DNA of 64,000 nucleotides, from positions 62,001 to 126,000 of the forward strand of contig DYJD01000007.1 of NCBI GenBank assembly GCA_020723325.1, in the 5' to 3' direction. Shown piece by piece: positions 1-7,765 of the stretch. A program made the translations under genes and the position numbers. Numbering within the stretch: the first letter of the stretch is position 1; every line of letters begins with the position of its first letter. The notes below the pieces were generated by a model. That model saw nothing but the letters and a program-made list of their open reading frames with translations. It did not search any database and was not told where the DNA came from. Origin of the DNA: Desulfosudis oleivorans. Its GTDB lineage: Bacteria; Desulfobacterota; Desulfobacteria; Desulfobacterales; SURF-7.

Positions 1-20
1 GATTCGCTGAGCCGGGAACA

Positions 21-288
21 GAAAACCCGGCCACCAGGGCAGGCAGCCGGGTCAACAATGGATAGCTGGTCATGGTCCGACTGAAGGGATTTCATCTTGC
101 TAAGCCGTTCTAGGGAGCCTTGTTAAAATGAAAACCCGGCCATTACTGACCGGGTTACATGGTACCGGACGTGGGGGGTGTCCGGCTTTAAGTAGGGGAA
201 TTGGCTATACAGCTTATTTTCTTGTCATGTCAAATGAAAAATCCGACCGTCCATCCCAGGGCTGGCCGGGTCGTTATTATTAACCAAT
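21..288. repeat. Recurring short GC-rich hairpins
   Basis: Three similar elements, each starting gaaaa followed by an (a)cccgg-type arm and closing with an accgggt-type arm, begin near 21, 130 and 236, spaced about 106-109 bases. A fourth variant lies at about 1305-1324. The sequence between them shows little similarity, so this is a recurring hairpin and not a clean tandem repeat. No gene is convincing in the first 490 bases. The setting suggests remnants of cassette boundaries, but that is inference. Confidence 0.4.
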
Positions 289-483
289 AGATTCAAACTG
301 TTACCAGGTAACGGTTTGCCTTGGTAGCAAATATGGTCGATTTGTGGAGTTGACAGCGCAACCGCCGGACTGTTAATGTACAAACTGCAGGGGCTATGTG
401 CATTGTTTTTAATGGGTTGCAATGGGACACAACATGACAAGTTTTCTGCATTCTTGAGGTGATCGTTTCCAGCCTTTCAAATA
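256..483 (+). repeat. Diverged direct repeat, copy A
   Basis: The best-conserved part (about 381-483) matches 1351-1464 in the same orientation. Shared blocks include ggctatgtg/agctatgtg, then gggttgca/gggtttgca, acacaacatg, caagttttctgca, and tcgtttc followed by cctttcaaat. Each copy lies directly upstream of a small accessory gene or operon (the VOC gene at 494, brnTA at 1598), so it may be a mobile-cassette leader or promoter segment. It codes for nothing recognisable. Confidence 0.6.
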
Positions 484-493
484 AGGAGACAAT

Positions 494-889
494 ATGAAAA
501 CAAATGAACTATCGACATGCTTTTGTACTGATGATGTAGACGCATGCCGTGAATTTTATACCCGATATTTTTCAGCAAAAGCAATTTTCGATTGTGGCTG
601 GTATGTCAACCTGAGCATAGGCAAAGATGGCCCCACTATTCAATTCATGCAGCCAAAAGAAAGCATGCCGACTTTTGGTGGTACAGGCGTGATGCTCAAT
701 TTCAAAGTTGATGATGTTGATGCGGAATATTCTAGATTGACTGAATCTGGTCTAAAAATAGCAATGCCATTGGAGGATCACCCTTGGGGAGATAGAGGGT
801 TTTCGGTTATTGATCCTATCGGTAACTCTGTTTACATCTACTCAGACCGTGAACCTTCAGATGAATTTAAGCGATATTACAAGGGCTAA
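494..889 (+). CDS. VOC-family (glyoxalase/bleomycin-resistance-like) protein
   Basis: This 131-residue protein has the length and fold pattern of a single-domain VOC protein. The start resembles the usual N-terminal strand and helix (DDVDACREFYTRYF), and the end has the typical metal-site strand (GFSVIDPIGNSVYIYS). VOC proteins are metal-dependent lyases, dioxygenases or drug-binding proteins; the substrate here cannot be read. A good Shine-Dalgarno (aaggag) precedes the ATG. The stop codon lies inside an attC-like structure, and VOC genes are common integron cassette cargo. It differs in style from the cytochrome genes around it and is probably acquired. Confidence 0.75.
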   Translation: MKTNELSTCFCTDDVDACREFYTRYFSAKAIFDCGWYVNLSIGKDGPTIQFMQPKESMPTFGGTGVMLNFKVDDVDAEYSRLTESGLKIAMPLEDHPWGDRGFSVIDPIGNSVYIYSDREPSDEFKRYYKG

Positions 890-971
890 CAAGGCAAATG
901 CAATCGGACAGCAGAAGCGCCGCTCCTTCGTCGCTCTGCTTTTTTACTACCGGGGATTTGCATCGTTCAAC
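884..971 (+). other. attC-like recombination site
   Basis: The site begins with ggctaacaa at the VOC stop codon and ends with gttcaac. The arms are imperfect inverted repeats: aac-a-gcaaat on the left and atttgc-t-gtt on the right, with a second complementary pair nearer the centre (cagaagcg against cgctctg). Length (about 88), position across a stop codon, and a new gene start 14 bases beyond fit an integron attC site. The outer boxes deviate from RYYYAAC/GTTRRRY, so it may be degenerate. No integrase gene lies in the window. Confidence 0.4.
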
Positions 972-984
972 AAAAGAGCCAAAA

Positions 985-1285
985 ATGACGCGAAAGGACG
1001 AATACAACAATTTTGTGGAGCACCCGCGGTATGGCAAGCGTCCCAGAATTACCGGATTGAACCCAAAAACTGATTATCTCGACGTGTTCCTACATTTGCA
1101 TTCCGGGGATCGAGAATGGGGTGTTTCATCCTCGGCAGATGGAGCGAATTAGGATGATTCTGAATCAAATCCCAGAGTGTTATCGATCAGGTCGCACTTA
1201 CGCCGACGCTATGTCACGATTGGGTGAGATTGAGAAAAAAAACGAATCGGATAAGAGCGGGTCTCTCTCCCGCCCTCCCAACTGA
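985..1285 (+). pseudogene. Zinc-ribbon-domain protein, internally deleted
   Basis: Two pieces in different frames look like the two ends of one known family of about 200-residue bacterial zinc-ribbon proteins. Bases 985-1152 encode the N-terminal signature NNFVEHPRYGKRPRITGLNP. Bases 1112-1285, in another frame, encode a C-terminal signature (GVFHPRQMERIRMILNQIP) that normally follows the zinc ribbon. The central CxxC-containing section is missing, so a deletion of several hundred bases probably removed it and shifted the frame. Family assignment is from memory of conserved ends and was not searched. Both remnants are probably nonfunctional. Confidence 0.55.
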
Positions 1286-1350
1286 AAAATAGCGTTTTCA
1301 AGATTGAAAACCGGACGGGATTAACAAATTGAAAGCGGATGCCAGATTGA

Positions 1351-1464
1351 TAAAGTGCAGAATGTCTGGAGCTATGTGAATCATTTTTAAGGGTTTGCAC
1401 TAGACCACAACATGGCAAGTTTTCTGCACTTTTAGAGTATTCGTTTCTATCCTTTCAAATTAGA
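1351..1464 (+). repeat. Diverged direct repeat, copy B
   Basis: Second copy of the repeat seen at 381-483, same orientation; looser similarity extends upstream to about 1300 (a ccgg...gattaac block in both). It lies between the zinc-ribbon remnant and the BrnTA promoter. The 1286-1597 stretch otherwise holds only the brnT promoter. Confidence 0.6.
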
Positions 1465-1559
1465 ATTTTTCTACGTTTATATAAGATATCGGCAGAAAAT
1501 TGATTTTTATCGGCTATTCGAGTAGGCTTGATAATAATCTATGTTCGCCAGAGAAAACC

Positions 1560-1592
1560 TTGACATGTACATACAATCGTGCATACTATAAT
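1560..1592 (+). promoter_or_regulatory. Sigma70-type promoter of brnTA
   Basis: A perfect -35 (TTGACA, 1560-1565) is followed after 18 bases by TACTAT (1584-1589), overlapping TATAAT (1587-1592). The start codon of brnT is at 1598, so transcription would begin at or next to the ATG and there is no room for a Shine-Dalgarno; the toxin message may be leaderless. The spacer has the direct repeat gtacatac/gtgcatac, a plausible operator for autoregulation by BrnA. Confidence 0.65.
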
Positions 1593-1597
1593 TCATC

Positions 1598-1864
1598 ATG
1601 TTTGAATGGGACAAAGCGAAGGCCAAAAATAACCAATCCAAGCACGGTATCTCATTCGCCGATACATTTGCGGTCTTCGAAGATCCTAACGCCGTAACGC
1701 TTGAGGATTCCAGCGGCGATGAGCAACGGTATATTACCATTGGAATGGACACCTTCAGCCGCATTTTGGTGGTAGTTTACACATGGCGTGGTGAAAATAT
1801 CCGTATAATTTCAGCACGTAAAGCCGTGCGCTATGAGGTGAGACAATATGAAGGCGAAATATGA
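1598..1864 (+). CDS. brnT: BrnT family toxin
   Basis: This 88-residue protein has the BrnT pattern: the N-terminal FEWDKAKAKNNQSKHGISF, a central DPNAVTLED stretch, then RYITIGMDTFSRILVVVYT and RIISARKAVRYE. BrnT is a ribonuclease toxin of the RelE-like fold that is neutralised by BrnA. The order toxin-then-antitoxin with a short overlap to the next gene is typical. The start follows the promoter so closely that the message may be leaderless. Such pairs are frequent cargo of mobile regions and integrons, which agrees with the setting. Confidence 0.9.
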   Translation: MFEWDKAKAKNNQSKHGISFADTFAVFEDPNAVTLEDSSGDEQRYITIGMDTFSRILVVVYTWRGENIRIISARKAVRYEVRQYEGEI

Positions 1865-2102
1865 TTTCAGTAAAGGTAAACGTGGTGCCGTTCTTCCTTC
1901 TTCTGGTAACAAGGTCCGCATTACTATCAGGCTTGACCAAGATATTGTAGATTGGTTTCGTTCTAAAGTTGAGGAACAAGGTGGTGGCAATTACCAGTCA
2001 ATGATGAACAACGCTCTCCGCATCTACATGGAAGGCCAGAAACAGCCTCTTGAAGAGATTCTGCGTCGAGTCGTTCGTGAGGAATTACAAGCGACTCATT
2101 AA
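1848..2102 (+). CDS. brnA: BrnA family antitoxin
   Basis: This 84-residue protein contains the ribbon-helix-helix segment KVRITIRLDQDIVDWFRSKV followed by NYQSMMNNALRIYM, as in BrnA antitoxins. It should bind BrnT and repress the shared promoter at 1560-1592. It overlaps the end of brnT by 17 bases and has its own Shine-Dalgarno (gaggtgag) just before the ATG. A short inverted repeat (TTGGTGGCG at 2105-2113, CGCCACCAA at 2229-2237) lies immediately after the stop and could be another worn cassette boundary. Confidence 0.88.
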   Translation: MKAKYDFSKGKRGAVLPSSGNKVRITIRLDQDIVDWFRSKVEEQGGGNYQSMMNNALRIYMEGQKQPLEEILRRVVREELQATH

Positions 2103-2458
2103 TGTTGGTGGCGAACCAGACGCTGGTCGGAGCGGCGAGGACCATGTCGTCCGACAGCTTTCCGTTCGGGATGTCGAAATTTGTATTTATAGAGCCAAGC
2201 ACAACGGCTATTATCTGCACCAACAAACCGCCACCAAATAGTGCAGATAGTCTTTTTCATCCCGCTCAACAGCTTGATAAAAGCTCAACCAAGATCCGCC
2301 TGCGATTAACCTTTATTTTTTTAAAAATAAAACCGCTATTTTTCGTTTTTGTTTCCAAAGTACCGTAGTCCGGTGCCCTCTCGTGCATCAACACTGACTG
2401 AACAACGGCCTACCTTCGGAAATGGTCTTGAAAGGAACCGCTTCAACATGTTCGGCTA
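2103..2458. other. Intergenic region, no supported gene
   Basis: Small overlapping frames occur here but none has a family signature, Shine-Dalgarno or codon pattern I trust. The only structure seen is the TTGGTGGCG/CGCCACCAA inverted repeat at its left end. The accessory region seems to end before the sigma54 promoter at 2459. Confidence 0.4.
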
Positions 2459-2474
2459 TGGCATGCTAATTGCT
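2459..2474 (+). promoter_or_regulatory. Sigma54 promoter of the tetrahaem cytochrome gene
   Basis: TGGCATGCTAATTGCT matches the -24/-12 consensus (GG, ten bases, GC; TTGCT at -12). It lies 134 bases upstream of the cytochrome start at 2609 and points toward it. Confidence 0.75.
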
Positions 2475-2608
2475 TTTTGGTTTTTTACAAATTGTGGAGT
2501 TATACAGTCTCGATAAAAGGCTGTTGGAGAAAAAATGAATCAAAAGGATTTTTTGTTCTATCTAAGGGATCAAGAACTTCCTTATAGTAAAACATAACTG
2601 GAGGTTGA

Positions 2609-3250
2609 ATGAATGTGAAGATCTTGGAAACCGCAATAATAGCTTTTTTAGCGCTAATAATATCATCGCCGGAGGCGATGGGCGGCCAGATTGAGAATAC
2701 CATGCATGGATTCGCAATTATGTATGATGGCTGGAACAATACCGGCGAATTATGCGTTGTTTGTCATACCCCCCATCATAGCAAAAATACAGTAAGCGGT
2801 TCGCAATTGTGGAACCGGGATGATACGACCGCAAATTTTACGCCTTATTCAAGACATTCAATGAAATCAACACCTGGACAGCCGACCGGGCCGTCAAGAT
2901 TGTGCCTGGGCTGCCATGACGGCACCATTGCGCTTGAGAGGTTTGGTGATGCAACAAGTGGAAACCACTACATCAGCTTATGGGGACGCATCGGAACAAA
3001 CCTCATGAATGATCACCCAGTGTCCATGGTCTATGACAGTACTCTTTCGAATATCAGTGGTGCGCGTCTAAGGGACCCTTCGACCAGCCCTTCAACCCTC
3101 GGCGGTACAATTGGTCAGGATCTATTGCGAAATTCAAGACTTGAATGCACTTCCTGTCACAATCCCCATGGTGGGCAAAACAACAACGGCTACATGTTGC
3201 TGAAGTGGCCGGCTGACCCACAGTTATGTTTGGTTTGCCATAACAAATAA
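2609..3250 (+). CDS. Secreted tetrahaem cytochrome c (doubled-CXXCH type)
   Basis: The 213-residue precursor has an N-terminal signal peptide and four CXXCH motifs: CVVCH, CLGCH, CTSCH and CLVCH. The order (CHTPHH near the start, CHDGT in the middle, CHNPHG and a terminal CLVCHNK) is shared with the products of 21836-22480 and 22576-23229 and with the N-terminal third of the 12-haem protein at 28374. The protein is probably periplasmic or extracellular and transfers electrons. A good Shine-Dalgarno (ctggagg) precedes the ATG. It is monocistronic, between a sigma54 promoter and an intrinsic terminator. Size and haem number are like OmcE-type filament subunits; that link is a hypothesis. Confidence 0.88.
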   Translation: MNVKILETAIIAFLALIISSPEAMGGQIENTMHGFAIMYDGWNNTGELCVVCHTPHHSKNTVSGSQLWNRDDTTANFTPYSRHSMKSTPGQPTGPSRLCLGCHDGTIALERFGDATSGNHYISLWGRIGTNLMNDHPVSMVYDSTLSNISGARLRDPSTSPSTLGGTIGQDLLRNSRLECTSCHNPHGGQNNNGYMLLKWPADPQLCLVCHNK

Positions 3251-3289
3251 AATATAATTAATATTTAAAACATTAACTATAACAATCCA

Positions 3290-3326
3290 AAAGCTACGGA
3301 ATCAGTCATTCCGTAGCTTTTTTTTC
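3290..3326 (+). terminator. Intrinsic terminator after the tetrahaem gene
   Basis: A 13-base-pair stem (aaagctacggaat paired with attccgtagcttt) with a five-base loop is followed by a run of T. It ends the 2609-3250 transcript. The remaining sequence to 3601 is AT-rich and shows no gene. Confidence 0.9.
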
Positions 3327-3601
3327 AGTTTTTTATATGTCGTCCATTCCCCGCGCGAACTTTGCCCTACCGAATCAAAACAGAGCCAAAATCCAGCGGC
3401 AACTATAACTCAAAACAAGGTACACTGAAAACCTTTAGAGCCCCTTTAAACCAACCATATGTTTAGTTAGCGAACACAATCATCATTTATTTAAATATTA
3501 TCTTATTAATTTATATAGTTAAAATATGTATCATATTTAGACACAAACACCGACACGCCACCCATTTTTTTTCAATCCGAATGCTGTTTTACATCTGATC
3601 A

Positions 3602-4456
3602 CTAAATAATAGCCCTTAATTTTAATACAGGCCGGGGATCCACAAGATGTCGCGAGAACCAGCCGTCATGATTCGGCACATCAAAGGCCAGGGATAGAAT
3701 CTCTGAAAAATGCAGTACCGGTACTGGTTGCTTCAAGGTGCACCGAACTTCCAAATTCATGTGGCACATGGCGCAGGCGGTGATGATGCAGTCCGCGCCG
3801 GTGTCGGCCGCCTCGCCCATCATGCGATTCACAATGGAAGTGACCAGTTCCGGGCGGGCCACGGACAAGAATGTGCCGCAGCATTGGGATCCAAAAGACC
3901 ATTCCAGGGCCGTGGCACCCAAACCGGTTAGGATTTTTTCCATCAACCCTTTGTAATTCTTTTCATGGCGCAGGGTATTGGGGCGGTTCAGCATGCAACC
4001 ATAATAAGGCAAGAATTTGAGTTGCTTCAATTTCTCGGACACTTCCACGCCCAAATAGTCTGGGATGCGGTTTTCCATCAACTCAAAGAAATGCAAAATT
4101 TGCAGATCGCGGTTGAACGGCCTATTCCATTTTTTTTCAAAACGATAGCGCATGAGCTCGTTACGGCTCAATTCCCGATGGGCCAGCCGCAGCCGGATGA
4201 TGCAGTTGGGGCAGGCCACGAGCAGTGGACGGTCAGAAGCTGTCAGAAACAGATTGCGGGCCGCCAGCCCAAGGGCCAGATCATGATCCATGGCATAAGC
4301 CGAGGAACTGCCGCAACAGTTCCAGTCCTCTACTTCGATAAGATTGACGCCGATGCGACGGCATAATTCTTTCAGTGAGTGATCATTTTCCTTGGCGGTG
4401 GTGGCCAGGGAACAGCCAGGGAAATAGGAAACATCCATCAACGGTGTAGTATTCAT
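3602..4456 (-). CDS. hdrB: HdrB-like protein with two CCG domains
   Basis: The 284-residue protein has the two cysteine-rich CCG repeats of heterodisulfide reductase subunit B: FPGCS...NCCGSS...CPNC, then YYGCM...QCCGT...CAMC. In HdrB these ligate two noncubane [4Fe-4S] clusters where disulfides are reduced. The length is normal for HdrB. The ATG at 4456 (third codon of the longest frame) is preferred because aggcagg lies upstream. It is last in a minus-strand operon, five or so bases after the PP2C-HdrC gene. No HdrA is nearby, so the electron partner is unknown; it may serve a membrane or soluble Hdr-like complex. Confidence 0.85.
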   Translation of the reverse strand: MNTTPLMDVSYFPGCSLATTAKENDHSLKELCRRIGVNLIEVEDWNCCGSSSAYAMDHDLALGLAARNLFLTASDRPLLVACPNCIIRLRLAHRELSRNELMRYRFEKKWNRPFNRDLQILHFFELMENRIPDYLGVEVSEKLKQLKFLPYYGCMLNRPNTLRHEKNYKGLMEKILTGLGATALEWSFGSQCCGTFLSVARPELVTSIVNRMMGEAADTGADCIITACAMCHMNLEVRCTLKQPVPVLHFSEILSLAFDVPNHDGWFSRHLVDPRPVLKLRAII

Positions 4457-4467
4457 CGTCAACCTGC

Positions 4468-5760
4468 CTATTTTTGATTAAATGCGAATTTGACATCCTG
4501 CATCTGCGTCACCCGGGAAGGGAGCAGTTCCAGTTTCCGTTTTGCCAGCATTTTCATGCCCACGCCCATGTCGCTAAACCAGTCTTTTTTATAAAATTTG
4601 TAGCGCAGCATGATTTCGAGTTTGTGGGTGCGTCCATAGCGATGGACAGTATTCAAGACCTCTTGATGAAATTTGAGGATATCCGGTTCGGCAATGGTGA
4701 CTTTTTCTTGCACCGCCATCTGACAAAGGGCATGGGTGACAGCGGAAATGTCCACACTATTGGGGCATTGCACCGAGCAGTTGTTGCAGCCCACGCAAAT
4801 CCAGATGGAGGATGACTCTAATACCTCTTTTTTCTGTCCCATCTGAACCAGGCGAATGATCTGATTGGGCAGATAATCCATGGCTTCTGAAAAAGGGCAA
4901 CCACCGCCACAACTGAGACAATGGTAACAAGCATTGAAATCTGTCCCGGCGATTTGCTTGACTTCTTTTGCAAAATCCGAACCGGTATAGATTTCAGTTA
5001 TGGTATCGTTCTGCTTCTTCATCTTGCTGACTTTCCTTTCATTGGTGATCTCCGCTAAGATCGCTGTCCGATCATCACGGGAGCCGGCTTTTAAGGCCGA
5101 GTCCAGTAGCGCCTGGGTCCGGGTATTGAGATCCGCAGGATCATTCAAAACCTCGATCATGGCTTCAATGGCGATGGAATTATAGACCCCGTCTGTGCAG
5201 AGGAAAACAAGGTCACCTGGAAATACTTCCAAACTACCATACGCCGGTTCGCAGTCACCGCAACCAACGCACTGATCCAGCAGTCGCCGGGACTCATGGG
5301 TGCGGGCCTCCGCCGCTGAAATCTTGCCTTCTTCCACCAGGAATTGGGCCATGTTTTGATCACAAGTGATTTGGCTCAGCCGGCGGTTGCGAAAAAGATA
5401 TAAGCGGCTGTCTCCCACATGCACATAGTAGGCATATCCATTGCTCAGAAAAACAGCCGTACAAGTTGCGCCTGTTCCTGCCGGAACGGAATTGCAGATA
5501 AATTGATCCGTTTCCACAATCAGGTCTGAAAGATGTTTGAGAATCTGATCCGATCCCCTAAATCGTGTGAGTTGTTTGATCAACAGCTCGGCCACATGCG
5601 CCCCCCCGTTTTCAATGCCCATGCCGTCTGCAACCGCCAGGAGTAAAGTGGCATCCGTTGGTGCCGTGATCAGGAAACGATCTTCATTTTGCTTGCGCCC
5701 CGGTCCCATGCCGCTGTATCCATAAGCAACGGCCGGTCTTATTGCTAAATCAAATTCCAT
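4468..5760 (-). CDS. PP2C phosphatase fused to HdrC-like ferredoxin domain
   Basis: One continuous 430-residue frame joins two unrelated proteins. Residues about 1-240 are a PP2C-family Ser/Thr phosphatase with the metal-site motifs intact (QNEDRF, ADGMG, VGDSRLY, TDGVYN, SRDDRTAI). Residues 247-430 are an HdrC-type protein with two CxxCxxCxxxC clusters (CYHCLSCGGGC and CVGCNNCSVQC). The linker is only a few residues. An internal ATG at 5022 starts exactly at the HdrC part and has aaggaaag upstream, so HdrC may also be made alone. The start at 5760 overlaps the kinase stop and has ggaag before it; it is preferred to the longer upstream start. The neighbours are a kinase and HdrB. Confidence 0.82.
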   Translation of the reverse strand: MEFDLAIRPAVAYGYSGMGPGRKQNEDRFLITAPTDATLLLAVADGMGIENGGAHVAELLIKQLTRFRGSDQILKHLSDLIVETDQFICNSVPAGTGATCTAVFLSNGYAYYVHVGDSRLYLFRNRRLSQITCDQNMAQFLVEEGKISAAEARTHESRRLLDQCVGCGDCEPAYGSLEVFPGDLVFLCTDGVYNSIAIEAMIEVLNDPADLNTRTQALLDSALKAGSRDDRTAILAEITNERKVSKMKKQNDTITEIYTGSDFAKEVKQIAGTDFNACYHCLSCGGGCPFSEAMDYLPNQIIRLVQMGQKKEVLESSSIWICVGCNNCSVQCPNSVDISAVTHALCQMAVQEKVTIAEPDILKFHQEVLNTVHRYGRTHKLEIMLRYKFYKKDWFSDMGVGMKMLAKRKLELLPSRVTQMQDVKFAFNQK

Positions 5761-7396
5761 TGAATACTTCCGTATTTTTAAAATCAGCCACTTTGGTGAT
5801 AACACCCAAGCGTTTCATTTCAGTAAAAAAGTCTTCCATTCTACGGCTAAGCGACATCTGTTGATCCTCGGCATAGATCAGACAAATGTTTTTCATGACC
5901 ATTCTTTTTTCCATCTCCTTATGAATTATGCCGAATTTTTTGGCCAGGGGCTGCAGTGCTTCTTTGGCCTGGGCGATGTTCTGATAGCGCTTATTCATGT
6001 CCACGCGTCCACAGGTAGTTATGAAATTTCGTAATTCCAGCGGCAGGTCAGGCTCCAATTCCACCGGATCAGGAATGTCCAGGGTCAGATGGAAATCCAT
6101 CAGGCGGCGGATGTCTTCTTCCGGAAAAGGTCTTTTCCCCGTTACCATCTCATAGGCCACGATTCCCAAGGCATAGATATCCGTACGCGGGTCCACCGGA
6201 TAGCAATTGATTTGTTCCGGTGCCATATAGGCCACCGTGCCGGAAAAGGCCAGATCTTCCGTACCGATGGGGCAGGCCAGGCCGAAGTCAAGGATTTTCA
6301 CCCGATCGCCTTTTACGATAAAAATATTGTCAGTATTGATATCCCGGTGAATAATGCCCTTCCCATGGGCGTATTCCAAACCACTGCACACTTGCAGGAG
6401 GAAATTGACGGCAAGTGGGACAGACAGGCTTCTTAAGCGCGGCAGCAGTTCCATCAGGCTTTCACCTTCAAGCAACTCCATGATGATGAAAAGCGTGCGG
6501 TAGCGCTCTTCAAAATCATAGACTTTCAAGATGTTCTCGTGATTCATGGCGGCAATGGTCTGGGCCTCGAGACGGAAGCTGTTGATAAATTCTTTGTCCA
6601 TGGCCAGATTATGTCGCATCATCTTGATGGCAACGGGCATGTTCAAGGTTTTATGGACACCCTGGTAGACAATGCTGTATCCTCCCCGGCCGATGGCGTC
6701 GGTGGCCACATATTTTCCGATAGTCCGATAGGCCGTGGGCCGCCTGGAGTCGAAACGATCAGCCACCACCTCCGTAAGGAAGGTCAGTACTTCCGGATCG
6801 TTTTGGGATATATCCTCAAATTGTTCCCGATTCAAAACCCATACATCCATGTCCGTTTCCGCTTCAATATGGGCGCGGCGCGGTTCTCCGGTCAAGATTG
6901 CGAGACCGCCCACAATATCCCCTTCGCCGTAATGGTCTGTAGGATGCAATTCACCGTCTTTTTCCACCAGCACTAGGCAGGAACCTTTTTCGATGATATA
7001 TGCATTTTCATCGATTACTCCCTGGGTGATAAAGCGGGTCCCGGCTTTGATATGCAGCATGGTCATGTTGGCAAAATAGGGGCTGCGTTTTTCATTGGAG
7101 ATGAAACGCAGGAATTTTTGGGTCATTTTGGCAGAGCCTTCATCATTCTGCACAAGTCTGAAAAAAGCACAATCCATGCAGGATGCCCGCTTTTCAGCAT
7201 AAGATCCCTGTATTGTTCCGCCGCAATAAGTCCCGGCCACGGCCCAACAGAATCTGCCGCCGTTTTTTCCACCGTTGATGCCGCTATATGAAGTGTCGAC
7301 AGCAGCCGGGCAAGTTCCAAATGCAGATGCATTGGCTCCATTCTGCTCCCGGCCGCATTTCCGATATTCCCAGCAGTTCTTGCGAATTTTTTTCAT
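5750..7396 (-). CDS. Two-CW / cyclic-nucleotide-binding Ser/Thr protein kinase
   Basis: The 548-residue protein has three parts. Residues about 7-88 form a cysteine-rich two-CW domain (CWEYRKC near the start, then FCW and CMDCAFF). Residues about 105-215 are a cNMP-binding domain with the GEGDIVGGLAILTGEPRRA core. Residues about 227-490 are a Hanks-type kinase with glycine loop GRGGYS, lysine in VAIKMM, HRDINTDN, DFG and APE; the usual HRDLKP lysine is replaced by Asn. It probably phosphorylates a protein that the adjoining PP2C domain dephosphorylates, under control of a nucleotide or redox signal. No sigma54 site was found upstream. Confidence 0.85.
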   Translation of the reverse strand: MKKIRKNCWEYRKCGREQNGANASAFGTCPAAVDTSYSGINGGKNGGRFCWAVAGTYCGGTIQGSYAEKRASCMDCAFFRLVQNDEGSAKMTQKFLRFISNEKRSPYFANMTMLHIKAGTRFITQGVIDENAYIIEKGSCLVLVEKDGELHPTDHYGEGDIVGGLAILTGEPRRAHIEAETDMDVWVLNREQFEDISQNDPEVLTFLTEVVADRFDSRRPTAYRTIGKYVATDAIGRGGYSIVYQGVHKTLNMPVAIKMMRHNLAMDKEFINSFRLEAQTIAAMNHENILKVYDFEERYRTLFIIMELLEGESLMELLPRLRSLSVPLAVNFLLQVCSGLEYAHGKGIIHRDINTDNIFIVKGDRVKILDFGLACPIGTEDLAFSGTVAYMAPEQINCYPVDPRTDIYALGIVAYEMVTGKRPFPEEDIRRLMDFHLTLDIPDPVELEPDLPLELRNFITTCGRVDMNKRYQNIAQAKEALQPLAKKFGIIHKEMEKRMVMKNICLIYAEDQQMSLSRRMEDFFTEMKRLGVITKVADFKNTEVFNGI

Positions 7397-7480
7397 CTCA
7401 AACCGGTTTCTTCGTCATAAGACAATTCTGTGGTGAAAACTCCCAATCACTGAGCGTCCTTGGTCACTGTTTCGACCTTA

Positions 7481-7586
7481 TCGCGGCTGGAAGCCGCTCC
7501 CACGACAGAGGATGGAAGCCGCTTCCGCGACGAAGGATGGAAGCCGCTCCCGCGACGGAGGATGACCGAAACGATAATCAAGGCTC
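7481..7586. repeat. Dispersed repeat, copy 1
   Basis: The stretch runs from tcgcggctggaagccgctcc through the tandem units to ggaggatgaccgaaacgat and aatcaaggc. The same sequence, inverted, lies at 21219-21309 and a partial copy at 33725-33788. It is short, intergenic and palindrome-rich, like REP/BIME elements. Confidence 0.7.
7489..7563. repeat. Tandem repeat, three 25-base units
   Basis: Three adjoining 25-base units at 7489-7513, 7514-7538 and 7539-7563 begin ggaagccgct and end ggat, with a few substitutions. There are no spacers, so this is not a CRISPR array. The unit is the core of a dispersed element also found near 21246 and 33745. Confidence 0.9.
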
Positions 7587-7765
7587 GCAAACCTTTGAGC
7601 GTCGCATACTTGTAACTTTATTGGGCTACCACAATGTAATAGATCAAGTCAACTGCTATATTCGGACAGCAGAAAACAATTAAAAAACTAGCGATTGACC
7701 AAAATACCACAAAGTGATACAAGAGAAAAATTTACAGCAAATACAAGACATACTCTTCAGAAAGA

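Larger units (their letters stand above)
7397..7765. other. Divergent intergenic region with repeats
   Basis: This region separates the kinase operon (minus) from cysE (plus). It contains a three-unit tandem repeat and a dispersed repeat (separate entries). A possible sigma70 promoter for cysE is TTGACC near 7694 with TACAAG 17 bases later. The motif ACCACAAAGTGA is inside that promoter and recurs upstream of the 36728 activator gene. Confidence 0.45.

Noticed and set aside
2102-2368. 88-residue frame after brnA
   Set aside because: No ribosome site or family match; composition and position suggest noncoding boundary sequence.
7489-7563. Possible CRISPR array
   Set aside because: The three units are directly adjacent with no spacers and there are no cas genes, so this is a simple tandem repeat.
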